A stretch of DNA of 64,000 nt from Mytilinidion resinicola. Taxonomy: Eukaryota; Ascomycota; Dothideomycetes; Mytilinidiales; Mytilinidiaceae. The notes under the pieces are model-generated. The model saw only the letters and a program-made list of their open reading frames with translations, did not search any database and had not been told where the DNA came from. Position 1 is the first letter of the stretch. Each line of letters starts with the position of its first letter. The stretch covers positions 58,869-122,868 of the forward strand of contig NW_022985439.1 in NCBI RefSeq assembly GCF_010093595.1, in the 5' to 3' direction. The position numbers and the translations under genes were made by a program. This document shows, in pieces, positions 45,601-54,612 of this stretch.

Positions 45601-46527
45601 CTACTCGCCTCCAACCCAATCGTTCGCGTCTTGATCCATAATCACCTCCCATTCCGAATCCAGTAAAGACTTGTCCGTCGCGGAATCGCCCTTGCCACCC
45701 TCGAGGTCCTGCTCGAGCGAGACTTCATTGTCGGTAGCGCCATCGTTGGCTTTGTTGTGCGGTGGCTCGAGTCCGCACACCGTAGACTGTCCGGCTTTGG
45801 CGATTGCAAGTGGCGAGCGGTCGTCCCTCTTGTCGTCCTTCGTATCGTTGAGATTTGCCTCGTTCTTCGCATCGTACGAATCATCCATCCAGGTCTTAGA
45901 GGGAAGTGAGCATGAGCTCATAGGACGCTCTGCATCATCTTTTGCGACCGCACCGCTGTCGACGCCCTCGATGCTGTCCAGTCTAGTATCGAGCCTCGCC
46001 AGCTTGCCCTCCTTCGTAGCCGAAATAGCATCTTCGACATCCTCTGCGTGCGCCAGAGTCTTCCCAAGCTTCTTAGACCTGACTTCGAGAGCTTGAGTGA
46101 TACGGTCCTCCATATCAGCCATATCGCGATCATGAAGATGGCGCCCCTCGTTGCGGGCATTTCGAACTTGTCGAACCACGTACTGGGATGCGATGTATCC
46201 CAGAACACTAATTGCGAGTGCACCAGCAGTAGTGTATGCGATTTCTGTCTTATGCTTCACCAACAAGTTCAGCATCCGGCTTAGAATTGAGCCCGTGCTA
46301 GCTTTCTGCAGTTTCTCTTTGATTTGATTAGGCAGGCCGCGGGCATTCTCCGCCAGAAGGGACTCTAGAGACTTTTGGTTCTCGCCGGGAAGATTGGAGG
46401 CCTTCGTCGCCATTGCGGGTTCGTCGTTCGAGAGAGGTTGAACGCCCTTAACAGAGTCTGTGGCGAGGGTGGCGTTAGCGTCAGTCCGGGTCAGCAAGGT
46501 TTTAAGGAAGTTGACGCCGGCTTCCAT
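45601..46527 (-). CDS. Array gene F: membrane-anchored paralogue, rightmost member
   Basis: 308 residues, single exon. The start is placed at MEAGVNFLKTLLTRTDANAT because this aligns with the other members; the frame is open further upstream only because a minisatellite in the leader happens to lack stops. Conserved landmarks are LPGENQKSLESLL, LPNQIKEKLQ, and the membrane segment at about 97-118 (AYTTAGALAISVLGYIASQY), then VVRQVRNARNEGRHLHDRDM. The second half is polar, with acidic patches, and ends DKSLLDSEWEVIMDQDANDW VGGE; WEVI is the family tail motif. It is intact. Confidence 0.82.
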   Translation of the reverse strand: MEAGVNFLKTLLTRTDANATLATDSVKGVQPLSNDEPAMATKASNLPGENQKSLESLLAENARGLPNQIKEKLQKASTGSILSRMLNLLVKHKTEIAYTTAGALAISVLGYIASQYVVRQVRNARNEGRHLHDRDMADMEDRITQALEVRSKKLGKTLAHAEDVEDAISATKEGKLARLDTRLDSIEGVDSGAVAKDDAERPMSSCSLPSKTWMDDSYDAKNEANLNDTKDDKRDDRSPLAIAKAGQSTVCGLEPPHNKANDGATDNEVSLEQDLEGGKGDSATDKSLLDSEWEVIMDQDANDWVGGE

Positions 46528-46800
46528 TGTATTGTTAGAGTATGGCGAGGTGGTGGATAGGATTTGTGTTTGTTGTGGATGTTGGTTGTGAGTATGTTGA
46601 TTGTGAGTATGTTGGTTGTGAGTATGTTGGTTGCGAGTATGTTGGTTGTGAGTATGTTGGTTGTGGGGATGTTGTCGGTGGCTTGGTGTGGGTCTGGTTG
46701 TGGGAGAGCACCGTTTCGTATGGAGGTCGAGGTTTAAATAGCCGCAGCGGTTGCCAAGAGGGGCGGCGGACAACAGTGAATGAAACCTTTGGCATAGTGA
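46528..46800 (-). promoter_or_regulatory. Gene F promoter and leader with minisatellite
   Basis: The minus strand reads GCCCCTCTTGGCAACC, then GCTATTTAAACCTC (46729-46764): TTGGCA box plus a good TATA box. Between TATA and the ATG lies a 15-bp tandem repeat (46587-46675). TTCATTCAC (46776-46784) is present upstream, as before genes A and D. Confidence 0.65.
46587..46675. repeat. 15-bp minisatellite in the gene F leader
   Basis: About six tandem copies of TTGGTTGTGAGTATG with single-base variants (GATTG, GGTTGCG, and GTGGG at the end). It lies in the predicted 5' UTR. Confidence 0.85.
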
Positions 46801-47983
46801 GGTGGCCGAACGACCGCCAGCGCTGTCTATGCCCTTCTTATGCGGAACCTAGAGCGAGAGTAAAGACACGTGAATTGACTAGCGCTCACGTGCGGTAGCG
46901 CTATTTCTGGGATGTGAAATATTTCTCGAGATCTAAGATATCTAGCAGCGATGAGTAAACATTGGGTGCAAACACGCAACCTTCCCGATCGATGTGGTGC
47001 ATTTGAGAATTGACACATGCTGGGATCGAGCCAAATGGAAGTCCGGGAGTCCTTGTTCAGAGCATCAACATCAAATACTGGAGTCGACCAATGGAGTGGT
47101 AACGGAAAGATTAGCGGACATTTGAGGGCCACAAGGATGATTACCACCACCACGAAAATATCTTAATTTTATGTAGCTTTAGTTATTGATGTTGTTTATC
47201 ATAGCAAACTCTTAGCAAACACTTCCCTTTGGGGTGATACTGGATAATGTATGTCCTTGCTAATACTGCGAATCATTCCAAGATTTCGGTAAACAGGCTT
47301 CCTCGGTCAACAAAAGTCTAGCAGCAGGAGAAATTAAGAACTTGCGATACACAGATCATGTATGACAGAGTAATGAGAGTTACACAGAGAGGGGACAGGG
47401 CGTGCGAAAATGATACTCCGCACAGAAGGAGCCAGGGCGCAACGCTTAGTTTCCGAGCCACGTGTAGGGGCAGATTCAAGTAAGATGAAAAGAAAGCAAG
47501 TTTAACAGATGTCAAAGGCTGTAAGACATGTAAACATTCGGTTTGGCGGCGAATAGACGAACTTGATTGTGAGGGCATGCGCCAAAAGCTAGCAATCGCA
47601 TATCGCCGCTCGTACATCTTTCTCAGTGCATCATTGCTGGTTCTTGTCCGAATGATTGTGGGTTCTTTCATCTAACGTTTATTCCAGCGGCTGCCTATCC
47701 CTATCTCAACCCCTTTTGCGATCAATCCTACCTAAAACGTCAGCAGAAGAGTGAGAGGAAGGGACAAGATACGCACGGAGTCTGATGCCAATGCCCTCAT
47801 GGGGGGTGGGATAGCAGATGCTTCATCGTCTCGGTGCCGACAAGGTACAGGATGATGCAGAGCAGGCTTGGCGTCCTCGACGATGCTGAAAACCGACAGC
47901 AGTCATTGCCCAGGATTTCCCCTTCCCTTCTTCCATCCCCGGTTCTTGGTATGATGTGTCTTCCGGGAGCAATCTTTCCCTAG
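46800..47983. other. Spacer between the array and nnf1
   Basis: Nearly 1.2 kb without a supported gene. A 117-codon minus-strand frame (47318-47671) has a hydrophobic end but no domain or family match, and is treated as chance. The right part should include the nnf1 3' UTR. Confidence 0.45.
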
Positions 47984-48686
47984 TCACTTCTTCATCCCCG
48001 CCTCAATCTCCCTAACCTCCGCACCCAGTCCCTGCACCTCCTCCGCCCTCATCAACTGCGCGGAGGTCTCCAGATCCCTTATTACACTCTCTAGCCCCCT
48101 CATGAAGGTCTCAATCTCCTTCCTCTGGCCCATAACCTCATCCGCCAACTCTTTATTCTTTGTCTGCGTCTCCGCAAGTTGTGTATTCAAAATTGCCGTA
48201 TGTTCTTCGAGAAAAGGCATCAGATGCGCAAGATGCAACGTCTCAGGCGAAAGCGTGTGCGGCCTACAACACCAACACAAATTAGCTTCCCCACACCTTA
48301 CAACACAAGCGGCACGCGACTCACGGCACAGGCACCACCCCCCCGCCCCCTTCCCTCTCCATCCTCTTCCGCGCCTCCCCCACCGCATCATCCAACCCAT
48401 TCAAACTCTTCACGACCTCCCTTTCCTTCATAATCGCCTCAAACTCGGCCTTCCACACACTCCCCAATTGGCCCGTGAAGTTGCGCCACAGTGCGTCCAG
48501 GCTCTCGGGCACGTATTTCGCGGCGGTGGGGAAGCAGGCGGCGAAGCTGCTGTAGGAGCATTTGGCCAGGGTCGCGTCGACGGACTGCGTGAAGATGGTG
48601 ATGAGGCGCGTGGCTTTGGGGCCCGGTGCGTCGGCGGTTGGGGGCGCGGGCGCGGGGGAGGGGGTGCGGGATGGTGAGGCGGGCAT
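47984..48686 (-). CDS. nnf1: Nnf1-like kinetochore (MIND/Mis12 complex) subunit
   Basis: Two exons, 48686-48325 and 48263-47984, joined across a 61-bp GT-AG intron; 213 residues, the usual Nnf1 length. After a Pro/Ser-rich start the protein has the Nnf1/PMF1 signature: RLITIFTQSVDATLAKCSYS, FAACFPTAAKYVPESLDALW, then FTGQLGSVWKAEFEAIMKER and VVKSLNGLDDAVGEARKR. The splice joins VPVP to PHTLSPETLHLAHLMPFLEE, and the C-terminal half is coiled coil (TQTKNKELADEVMGQRKEIE...). Nnf1 pairs with Mis12, Dsn1 and Nsl1 to link centromeric chromatin to the Ndc80 complex. Identification rests on this residue pattern and length. Confidence 0.78.
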
Positions 48687-49199
48687 TGTGGGGTTTGCGA
48701 TTGGGTTTCTGCTGTGAGATTATGGTGAAGGTAGATCGAGAAAAGAGATGGTCGTGGTTTGCGGTTGTGTTGTTGTTGACGTCGCGGGGCATGCAGGCGG
48801 AGGTTTCCCCACGTTCGCGTTGATTGGCTGGGCTTAGACGTCACGTGGAAGCCATTTATTCTGTGTGCATAGGTATATTCTGCCTCTCACTTTTTTGCGG
48901 ATATTGTCCATAGTGCACAAGCTTGACTTTCGAAAGCGGGTTCTATCATTTCATGTTCGGGGGCGGTTGGTTGAGCTGGCAAAAAGACAATGTCTGGTTC
49001 ATAGACTTGGCGAAGCTGGGGAAAGGACTGTCGCGAGTCTGCTTCAATTGATGCTGGTGAATGTCATATTATACAGACGCCCAGAGAGCCTAATTAGTAC
49101 ATACGCAGATCTCCGTTAGGAGGAAATGCTACACAGGAGTATGATACAAACGTCAAGTCCCAACAGTGATTGCGGGTGAACATGACAATCGCAACTCAC
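48687..49199. other. Intergenic, no gene seen
   Basis: Contains the nnf1 promoter on the left and the 3' flank of the methyltransferase on the right. An 84-codon plus-strand frame (48865-49119) has no recognisable feature. Confidence 0.5.
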
Positions 49200-50608
49200 C
49201 TACTCTTCTCCAGAAGACCGCATGCGTCTCCAAAGGCCAAGAAAGCCACCGCCAACTACCCTCTCGCCAACCTTCGGACGACAGACCATAGCGTAGTCCG
49301 ACTTCTGCTTAGCCAAATTGTCCTCGACTTCCCCATCTCTCGAAGCTTGCCCCTCGACCGCCTCATCTTGACTCGTCTCATCCGAAGTCTCTCCGGAACT
49401 TTGGCTGGCCTGCGACGAAGATGCCTTCTTGAAGACGGAACGCGGTCTAACAGACCTGACATCCCACTGCCGCATTGTGGCTGTAGCACCAAGTTCAACG
49501 ACCTGATCCAGCACATACGGCAGCTTCTGGGTGCGGATACTCTCAACACATTCCGCAATCTGCGTAATGCTTGGATTGAACACAGCCAGTATGCCATCAA
49601 CATGAAGCGCAGGCGCTACATTCGCGAGATGGGAATCGGCTGAGGGTAGGTCGAGGAAGATGTGCGACAAGAATGGCTCTGTTATGTTCCGGGCCTCCAT
49701 CTCAGACGCAACCCACGCTGAGACATTGCCGACATGGAAATCGATATTCCCGGCGTATATCCCTTTCCGGAAGTTGCGCACGATCTTGCGAGCATGCGAC
49801 TGGAACTCCTTGGAGATATCCAGGGTGTGGATGACGGCCCGACGTTGTTGCTTCCATGCCTCCAGGCTAATATTGTTAAGCTCGACAACTGATTCGTCTT
49901 CCCTTGCTGAATCTTCGACCTCCCCATGGTCTGGGGAAGTTGATTGTAGCTTCGGTAGTGCCGGGTTCGCGGCGTGAATTGCGCGCGAGAGATGGAGCGT
50001 CAAGGCGCCATGTCCCGTGCCAGCTTCGAGGATCTCAAGCGGTGAGGTATCCGCATCAGATTCGGAGGGAGGGGAAACGTGTATGTCGAGGAGGGAGACG
50101 ATGATATTCGCATCGCCGGGGTATATCTACTTCTCCAATTAGCCCGGCCAGAACATCACGACCACGGTATGGAATAGCTAATAGAGACGCACGGGTGTGA
50201 CTACACGCGGAGTTAATCGAACATACTCTGCAAGCGTTGGCTCGTAGACGCGGAACTCGTGGCCCGTTTTTGCAAGGACAATATCCCGAAAGCGCTTGCC
50301 GATGATGTTGGAGTGGGGGACTTCGCCGCGCCCTGTATTTGTAGACATCTTCTTCGATGAATCTAGGGGCTTGGAAAGTAGGCCATCAGAGGGCCCATCG
50401 CGTTTGCCGCGCAACAGAACAATGTCGCCTTCTACAGAGCTGTTAGCTATACGCTGAGATGGGTCATGATAGGGAAATAGAAACCTTCAAACACTTTCCC
50501 ACCGGTGGTGAGCTGGCGGCAGCATTGGTGGCATACTGTGATTGAGCTTCTTCCATGTGGCAGGAGGCTTCTACGGGTGGTTGTGGGTGTTCGTAATAAG
50601 CGTCTCAT
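49200..50608 (-). CDS. Trm61/GCD14-like tRNA (adenine-58-N1)-methyltransferase, probably mitochondrial
   Basis: Three exons: 50608-50485, 50431-50193 and 50126-49200; 429 residues, both introns GT-AG. The N-terminus is Arg/Ser/Thr-rich without acidic residues (MRRLLRTPTTTRRSLLPHGR), typical of a mitochondrial presequence, followed by CHQCC. The core matches the Trm61 family: EEGDIVLLRG, HSNIIGKRFRDIVLAKTGHE, YVRLTPRVVTPIYPGDANII, then the SAM-binding motif I LEILEAGTGHGALTLHLSRA. Later IFLDLPSADSHL sits where the family has DxP. A low-complexity polar insert precedes the end (SSQASQSSGETSDETSQDE). It should methylate A58 in mitochondrial tRNA. It is not the standard nuclear Trm61, because that lacks such a presequence and insert. 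Confidence 0.8.
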
Positions 50609-50949
50609 ATTTTTGAGGATGCTGACGTCTAGATATTCGACATCCGCGGACTGCGGCCTTCCCCCGGTTATGAGTGACGGCTAGGATGATGCGCTAGCGT
50701 GACTCGGAAGACAGGACGCCAGATTTCTCGAGAAACGCCACTCCGACCGCACGCCAGTCCTCCACACCAACCTTCGCCCGCTGCCGTCACTGAACCGTGC
50801 CGTCACCGTGCTGTTTACCTCGCATAACTGGCTGGCCATCAATTAGCATGGCGAGCGGCTTCCACGAGCGCATCTGACAAGTCAATAGCTACTTCACCTC
50901 ATCTCCGCATTCCCCGCAAGCACCACCGAGCGAGGCACCCTAAGCAGCC
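50609..50949. promoter_or_regulatory. Divergent promoter between methyltransferase and Dcr2-like genes
   Basis: 340 bp between two outward-facing starts. C/T-rich sequence precedes the plus-strand gene. No TATA box is evident. Confidence 0.5.
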
Positions 50950-52693
50950 ATGACGCGACGAATTGTATGTGGAGCAGCACCTCTCAGACCCTTCATAGTG
51001 CTAACCTCTTCAAGGTCCGTGCGAGCATGCAGCTGGGTGTCTTCGCCACCATCATTCTGTTCCTCGTCTTCTTCTTAGACACTCGCTACCGCGTCCTCCC
51101 CCAGTCCATCCACAGTCACCTCCCCCTTCACCACGAAGGTCTCGTCATCACCGACATAACCGTCCAAACATGCTCAAGCCTCAACCCGCTGGGGTCTTGC
51201 AAGCTTGACCCCAGCGAATGGCACCGCATCGAGAAGGATCTCTACCTCGACACCGGCTGGGTCTCTGCCGCATACGTCCACATCAAGCGCAAGCGAGAAG
51301 AGGAGCTCAAGGAGGACGACCGTGTTATTGAGGACGTTAGGATTGGGCGCCTAGACCCCGCTATGGGCGAAAAAGACCAGGCTGCTCATAGATGGGAGGC
51401 TCGCCCCGCTGGAGTTTGGCTGAAGCGGACGGCCAAGCGACACGCGGCCGACTCTACGAATGTCGTGACTGCAGTGGACGTTCTCTTCGGTGCAGATGCT
51501 GTCGAACCACGCCCGGGCTGGGAAATCAAGGACAACGCGCTGCAGCTGGATACGGCTGGAGAGGTTCACGAGGCTCGTTTGACCATCCGGCGGGGAAGCC
51601 CCAAGGGTTTTTCTAAACCAGTTCCCAGAATTGGCAAAGACGGCAAGTTCAAAATCATGCAGGTTTCGGATCTCCATCTTAGCACTGGACTGGGTGTCTG
51701 CAGAGACGCGAACCCAAAGACCAAAGAGTTTGCAAAATGCGACGCCGACCCTAGAACCCTCGAGTTCGTGGCCAAGGTGATAGTTGACGAGAAGCCTGAC
51801 ATGGTCGTTCTTTCTGGGGACATAGTTAATGGCGAAACGGCTCCAGATGCTCAAACTGTACGTTTCTTGCACGTCACGTTCCCCCAGGCTCTAACAGTAT
51901 CTAGGCCTTGTTCAAGATCGCTGAGCTGCTCGCCAAACACCACATCCCATATGCCACTATCTGGGGAAACCATGACGATACAGGCTCTCTCCCTCGCGAC
52001 GCACTCATGTCTTTGATCGAGTCTCTGCCTTTCTCTCTTGCTCAAAGTGGTTCCAACACCATTGAAGGCATCGGTAATTACTATGTCGAAGTTCTCGCCC
52101 ATGGCAACAACAAGCATTCCGCTCTCACCCTTTACTTCCTTGATACCCATAGCGGTTCACCTGACGAGCGACTGTACCCCGGGTACGACTGGCTCAAACC
52201 CAAGCAGATCCAGTGGTTCAAGGATACCGCGCAGACTCTTAAAAAGTCGAACCAACACAAGGCGTACACCCATATCCATCTCGATATGGCTTTCATCCAC
52301 ATCCCGCTGCCCGAGTATATGGATCAAAAGAACGAGATAGTCGGTAAATGGGGCGAAACCCCTATGGCACCACGCTTCAACACCCACTTCAAGGATGCGC
52401 TAGTGGAAGAGGGCGTCAAGGCAGTCTCGGCTGGCCACGATCATGTCAATGACTACTGCGCACTTGCCAAGAACGACAAGTCCGGCGATCCGGAGCTGTG
52501 GATGTGCTATGCCGGTGGTAGTGGTTTCGGAGGATATGGCCGAGACGAGTGGTATCATCGCCGCATCCGCGTGTTCGAAGTCGACGCGAACGAGGCAAGG
52601 ATTTCAACTTGGAAGAGGGTCGAGTACGGAGAGACCGAGAAGAGGCTCGATGACCAGGTAATCGTGGATTCTGGAAGGGTCATTGCGCCATAG
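50950..52693 (+). CDS. Dcr2-like metallophosphoesterase
   Basis: Three exons: 50950-50964 (only five codons, MTRRI), 51015-51857 and 51905-52693; 548 residues. The tiny first exon is supported by a GTATGT donor, a GCTAAC branch site and an AAG acceptor. Without it, translation could begin at MQLG, a few codons later. A membrane anchor follows (LGVFATIILFLVFFLDTRY). The calcineurin-like phosphoesterase motifs are all present: VSDLHLSTG, LSGDIVNGE, WGNHDD, and AGHDHVNDY, giving the dinuclear metal ligands. Overall layout matches yeast Dcr2 and its fungal homologues, linked to Sic1 dephosphorylation and the unfolded protein response in yeast; that role is inferred from homology only. Confidence 0.88.
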
Positions 52694-53716
52694 TGTGCGA
52701 TCGTGTTCGATCGTGTTCGATCTTGAGTTCTCATACGGCCTTTGTCAAAATTGGAGTTCGGGTACCACACCTCATCTCTGGGTTGGAGTCTTGTTTATTG
52801 GGTCCTCTGTTTCAGCGAGGCGTTTGCTGCGATTGGCGAATCAGAGAACTGTATTAGGTTGCACCCAACATGAGGAAAATAGTAGTGCATGGCGCCTATG
52901 CTGTCGAGGTAGTCACTGAATGTCACCACCACAGTGCTTCTGCTCCGGTTCGTGCCTATTCCCTAAATCTCATAATATGCCTTCTCAATTTGTTCTCGTC
53001 ACACTCCAACTCCGTATCTCTACTCTTAACCTCGATACCTCTTTCAAAGTGTTCGAACCATACCCCACTCCCGGAAATGCCAATGCTTCTAGCCATTTTT
53101 TCATGCTATATGTCTATAGCACTCTACCTTCAACTTCGCATTCTCAGGTTTTCCAAGCCAGTTCAAGTAATGAGTGTGAGATGGAGTGAAAACACGGTAG
53201 GAGAGCCTTGACCCCTTTTCACAAATCTCCCGGTGTCTGTACAAGACCTAAACCTGCATCACTTGACCCAGAAACAAAGCTTTATTAGTGATACTTCTCC
53301 TGCAGTCTACAGCTCCCAAATATACGGTACTCAATGCATGACGCCAGTATTCACTGCTTGGGATAGGGTCATTGATAAAATAGCATCGCGTTGACCAGGG
53401 AATCTTTGTAACCTACGCATTGACGGGCTGTATTGACCCTAAGAGGGTAAATGTACTACAATGGTAACATACACATGGACGTTCATTTGGGCGACCGTTT
53501 AGGTCAAACGCCAACCCCACGCGTCGGGCAAACACGAGCAGCAACATAACAAGGGATCGATTCCTGCAACCACTATTTGAACCCGGTATTTCAGAATCTC
53601 ACCACTCCACCACCACCTCGATCTTGGGAGTTGAAGGACTACATAAACACTTACGAGGTCGGACACTTTGCATCTCCTCATACATGCCAATTACGCCTTC
53701 GCGAAGCTTGATTACC
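52694..53716. other. Intergenic, no gene seen
   Basis: One kilobase between the convergent Dcr2-like and coiled-coil genes. A short direct repeat GATCGTGTTC occurs at 52698-52718, just after the Dcr2 stop. Small frames here lack domains. Confidence 0.5.
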
Positions 53717-54607
53717 CTACCTCCTACTCACGCTACCAGAACTAAAAAGCCAGCTCGTTGCATGCCTAACATATCCGCCAGCTTTCCTCCACCGAGCTCC
53801 CACCACTGCCTGTTCTCCCTTTCCACCACTCTTCCCCAAACTCCTCATCTTACCTTCTTCACCCCGATTCAAACTCTCTCTCCCCAACTCATGCTCCCCT
53901 CTCCCACGCCTCCTCAACACCTCACCCTCCCCTGCTATCTCTCTAAACCTGTCTTTCAACCGCCTATCCTCCATTTCCAGCTCCTCAATCCGCTTTCCAA
54001 ACTCTACCTGCTCCCCCAGCTTCCTCTTCTCATCCCTCAACTCCCTAAACTGCCGCATCAGCTTCTCCGTCTCCGACTTCATCCGTATCGCATCATTCGC
54101 GAAATCGTTCCGCTCTTCGAGAACTTGGCTGCTGTTGTGCATTAGTAATCTCATCATGTATTCTGCGTCTTCCACCTGCGTTATCCGCGCTTGTAGTGCT
54201 GCTCCGGTGTCTATCTCCGTGCGGACGGAGTCGTGTAGCTGGGCTACAAGCTCTCTGAGTTCCGCGAGGGGGTGGTCGGCGGCGTGCTCGGTGTTGCGGG
54301 TTCCGGTAGCAGTGGCGGTGGATGCTGCTTCTACGTCCGCGGCGTCGTCTGCGCTGGTGTGGGAGCCGCTTTTGTCGGCTTCAAGGCCATCTTCTTCCGC
54401 GTCATCTAGACCAATGGTCTCGGATCCATACCGGAGAACTGTGGCGACGGAGCCCACAGGCCCAGGTGACGATCTCCTAGTCACATCGGAGCTTAATGGC
54501 ACATGAGCACATATATCTTCTTCCTCGTCCTCCATCCAATTCACACATATCTCTTCTTCTTCGTCTTCCATCCAACTCGCACATATCTCTTCTTCTTCAT
54601 CTTCCAT
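53717..54607 (-). CDS. Coiled-coil protein with acidic 12-residue repeats, unknown
   Basis: A 296-residue open frame. It starts with three copies of a 12-residue acidic repeat (MEDEEEEICASW, MEDEEEEICVNW, MEDEEEDICAHV), encoded by a 36-bp DNA repeat. A polar region follows with DVTRRSSPGPVGSVATVLRY, then LAELREVAQ-like heptads and a long charged coiled coil (EERNDFANDAIRMKSETEKL...RELRDEKRKLGEQVEFGKRI...). It ends basic (RHATSWLFSSGSVSRR). No enzyme domain is visible. The start codon sits inside the repeat, so the N-terminus may vary between strains. It could be a cytoskeletal or kinetochore-type coiled coil, but I do not recognise it. Confidence 0.55.
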   Translation of the reverse strand: MEDEEEEICASWMEDEEEEICVNWMEDEEEDICAHVPLSSDVTRRSSPGPVGSVATVLRYGSETIGLDDAEEDGLEADKSGSHTSADDAADVEAASTATATGTRNTEHAADHPLAELRELVAQLHDSVRTEIDTGAALQARITQVEDAEYMMRLLMHNSSQVLEERNDFANDAIRMKSETEKLMRQFRELRDEKRKLGEQVEFGKRIEELEMEDRRLKDRFREIAGEGEVLRRRGRGEHELGRESLNRGEEGKMRSLGKSGGKGEQAVVGARWRKAGGYVRHATSWLFSSGSVSRR

Positions 54608-54612
54608 TCAAT
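54505..54612 (-). repeat. 36-bp tandem repeat encoding MEDEEEEICxxW
   Basis: Three copies of a 36-bp unit built on CATATCTCTTCTTCTTCGTC with adjacent CTTCCATCCAACTCG (plus-strand orientation). A partial fourth lies at the edge. It is in frame with the coiled-coil gene. Confidence 0.8.

Noticed and set aside
46528..46773. Upstream extension of gene F by 82 codons (repeats of NQHTH type)
   Set aside because: The extension is the translated minisatellite leader with TATA box and promoter motif inside it. The family alignment starts at MEAGVNFLK.
47318..47671. 117-codon minus-strand frame
   Set aside because: No resemblance to the neighbouring membrane family, no domain and no promoter motif.
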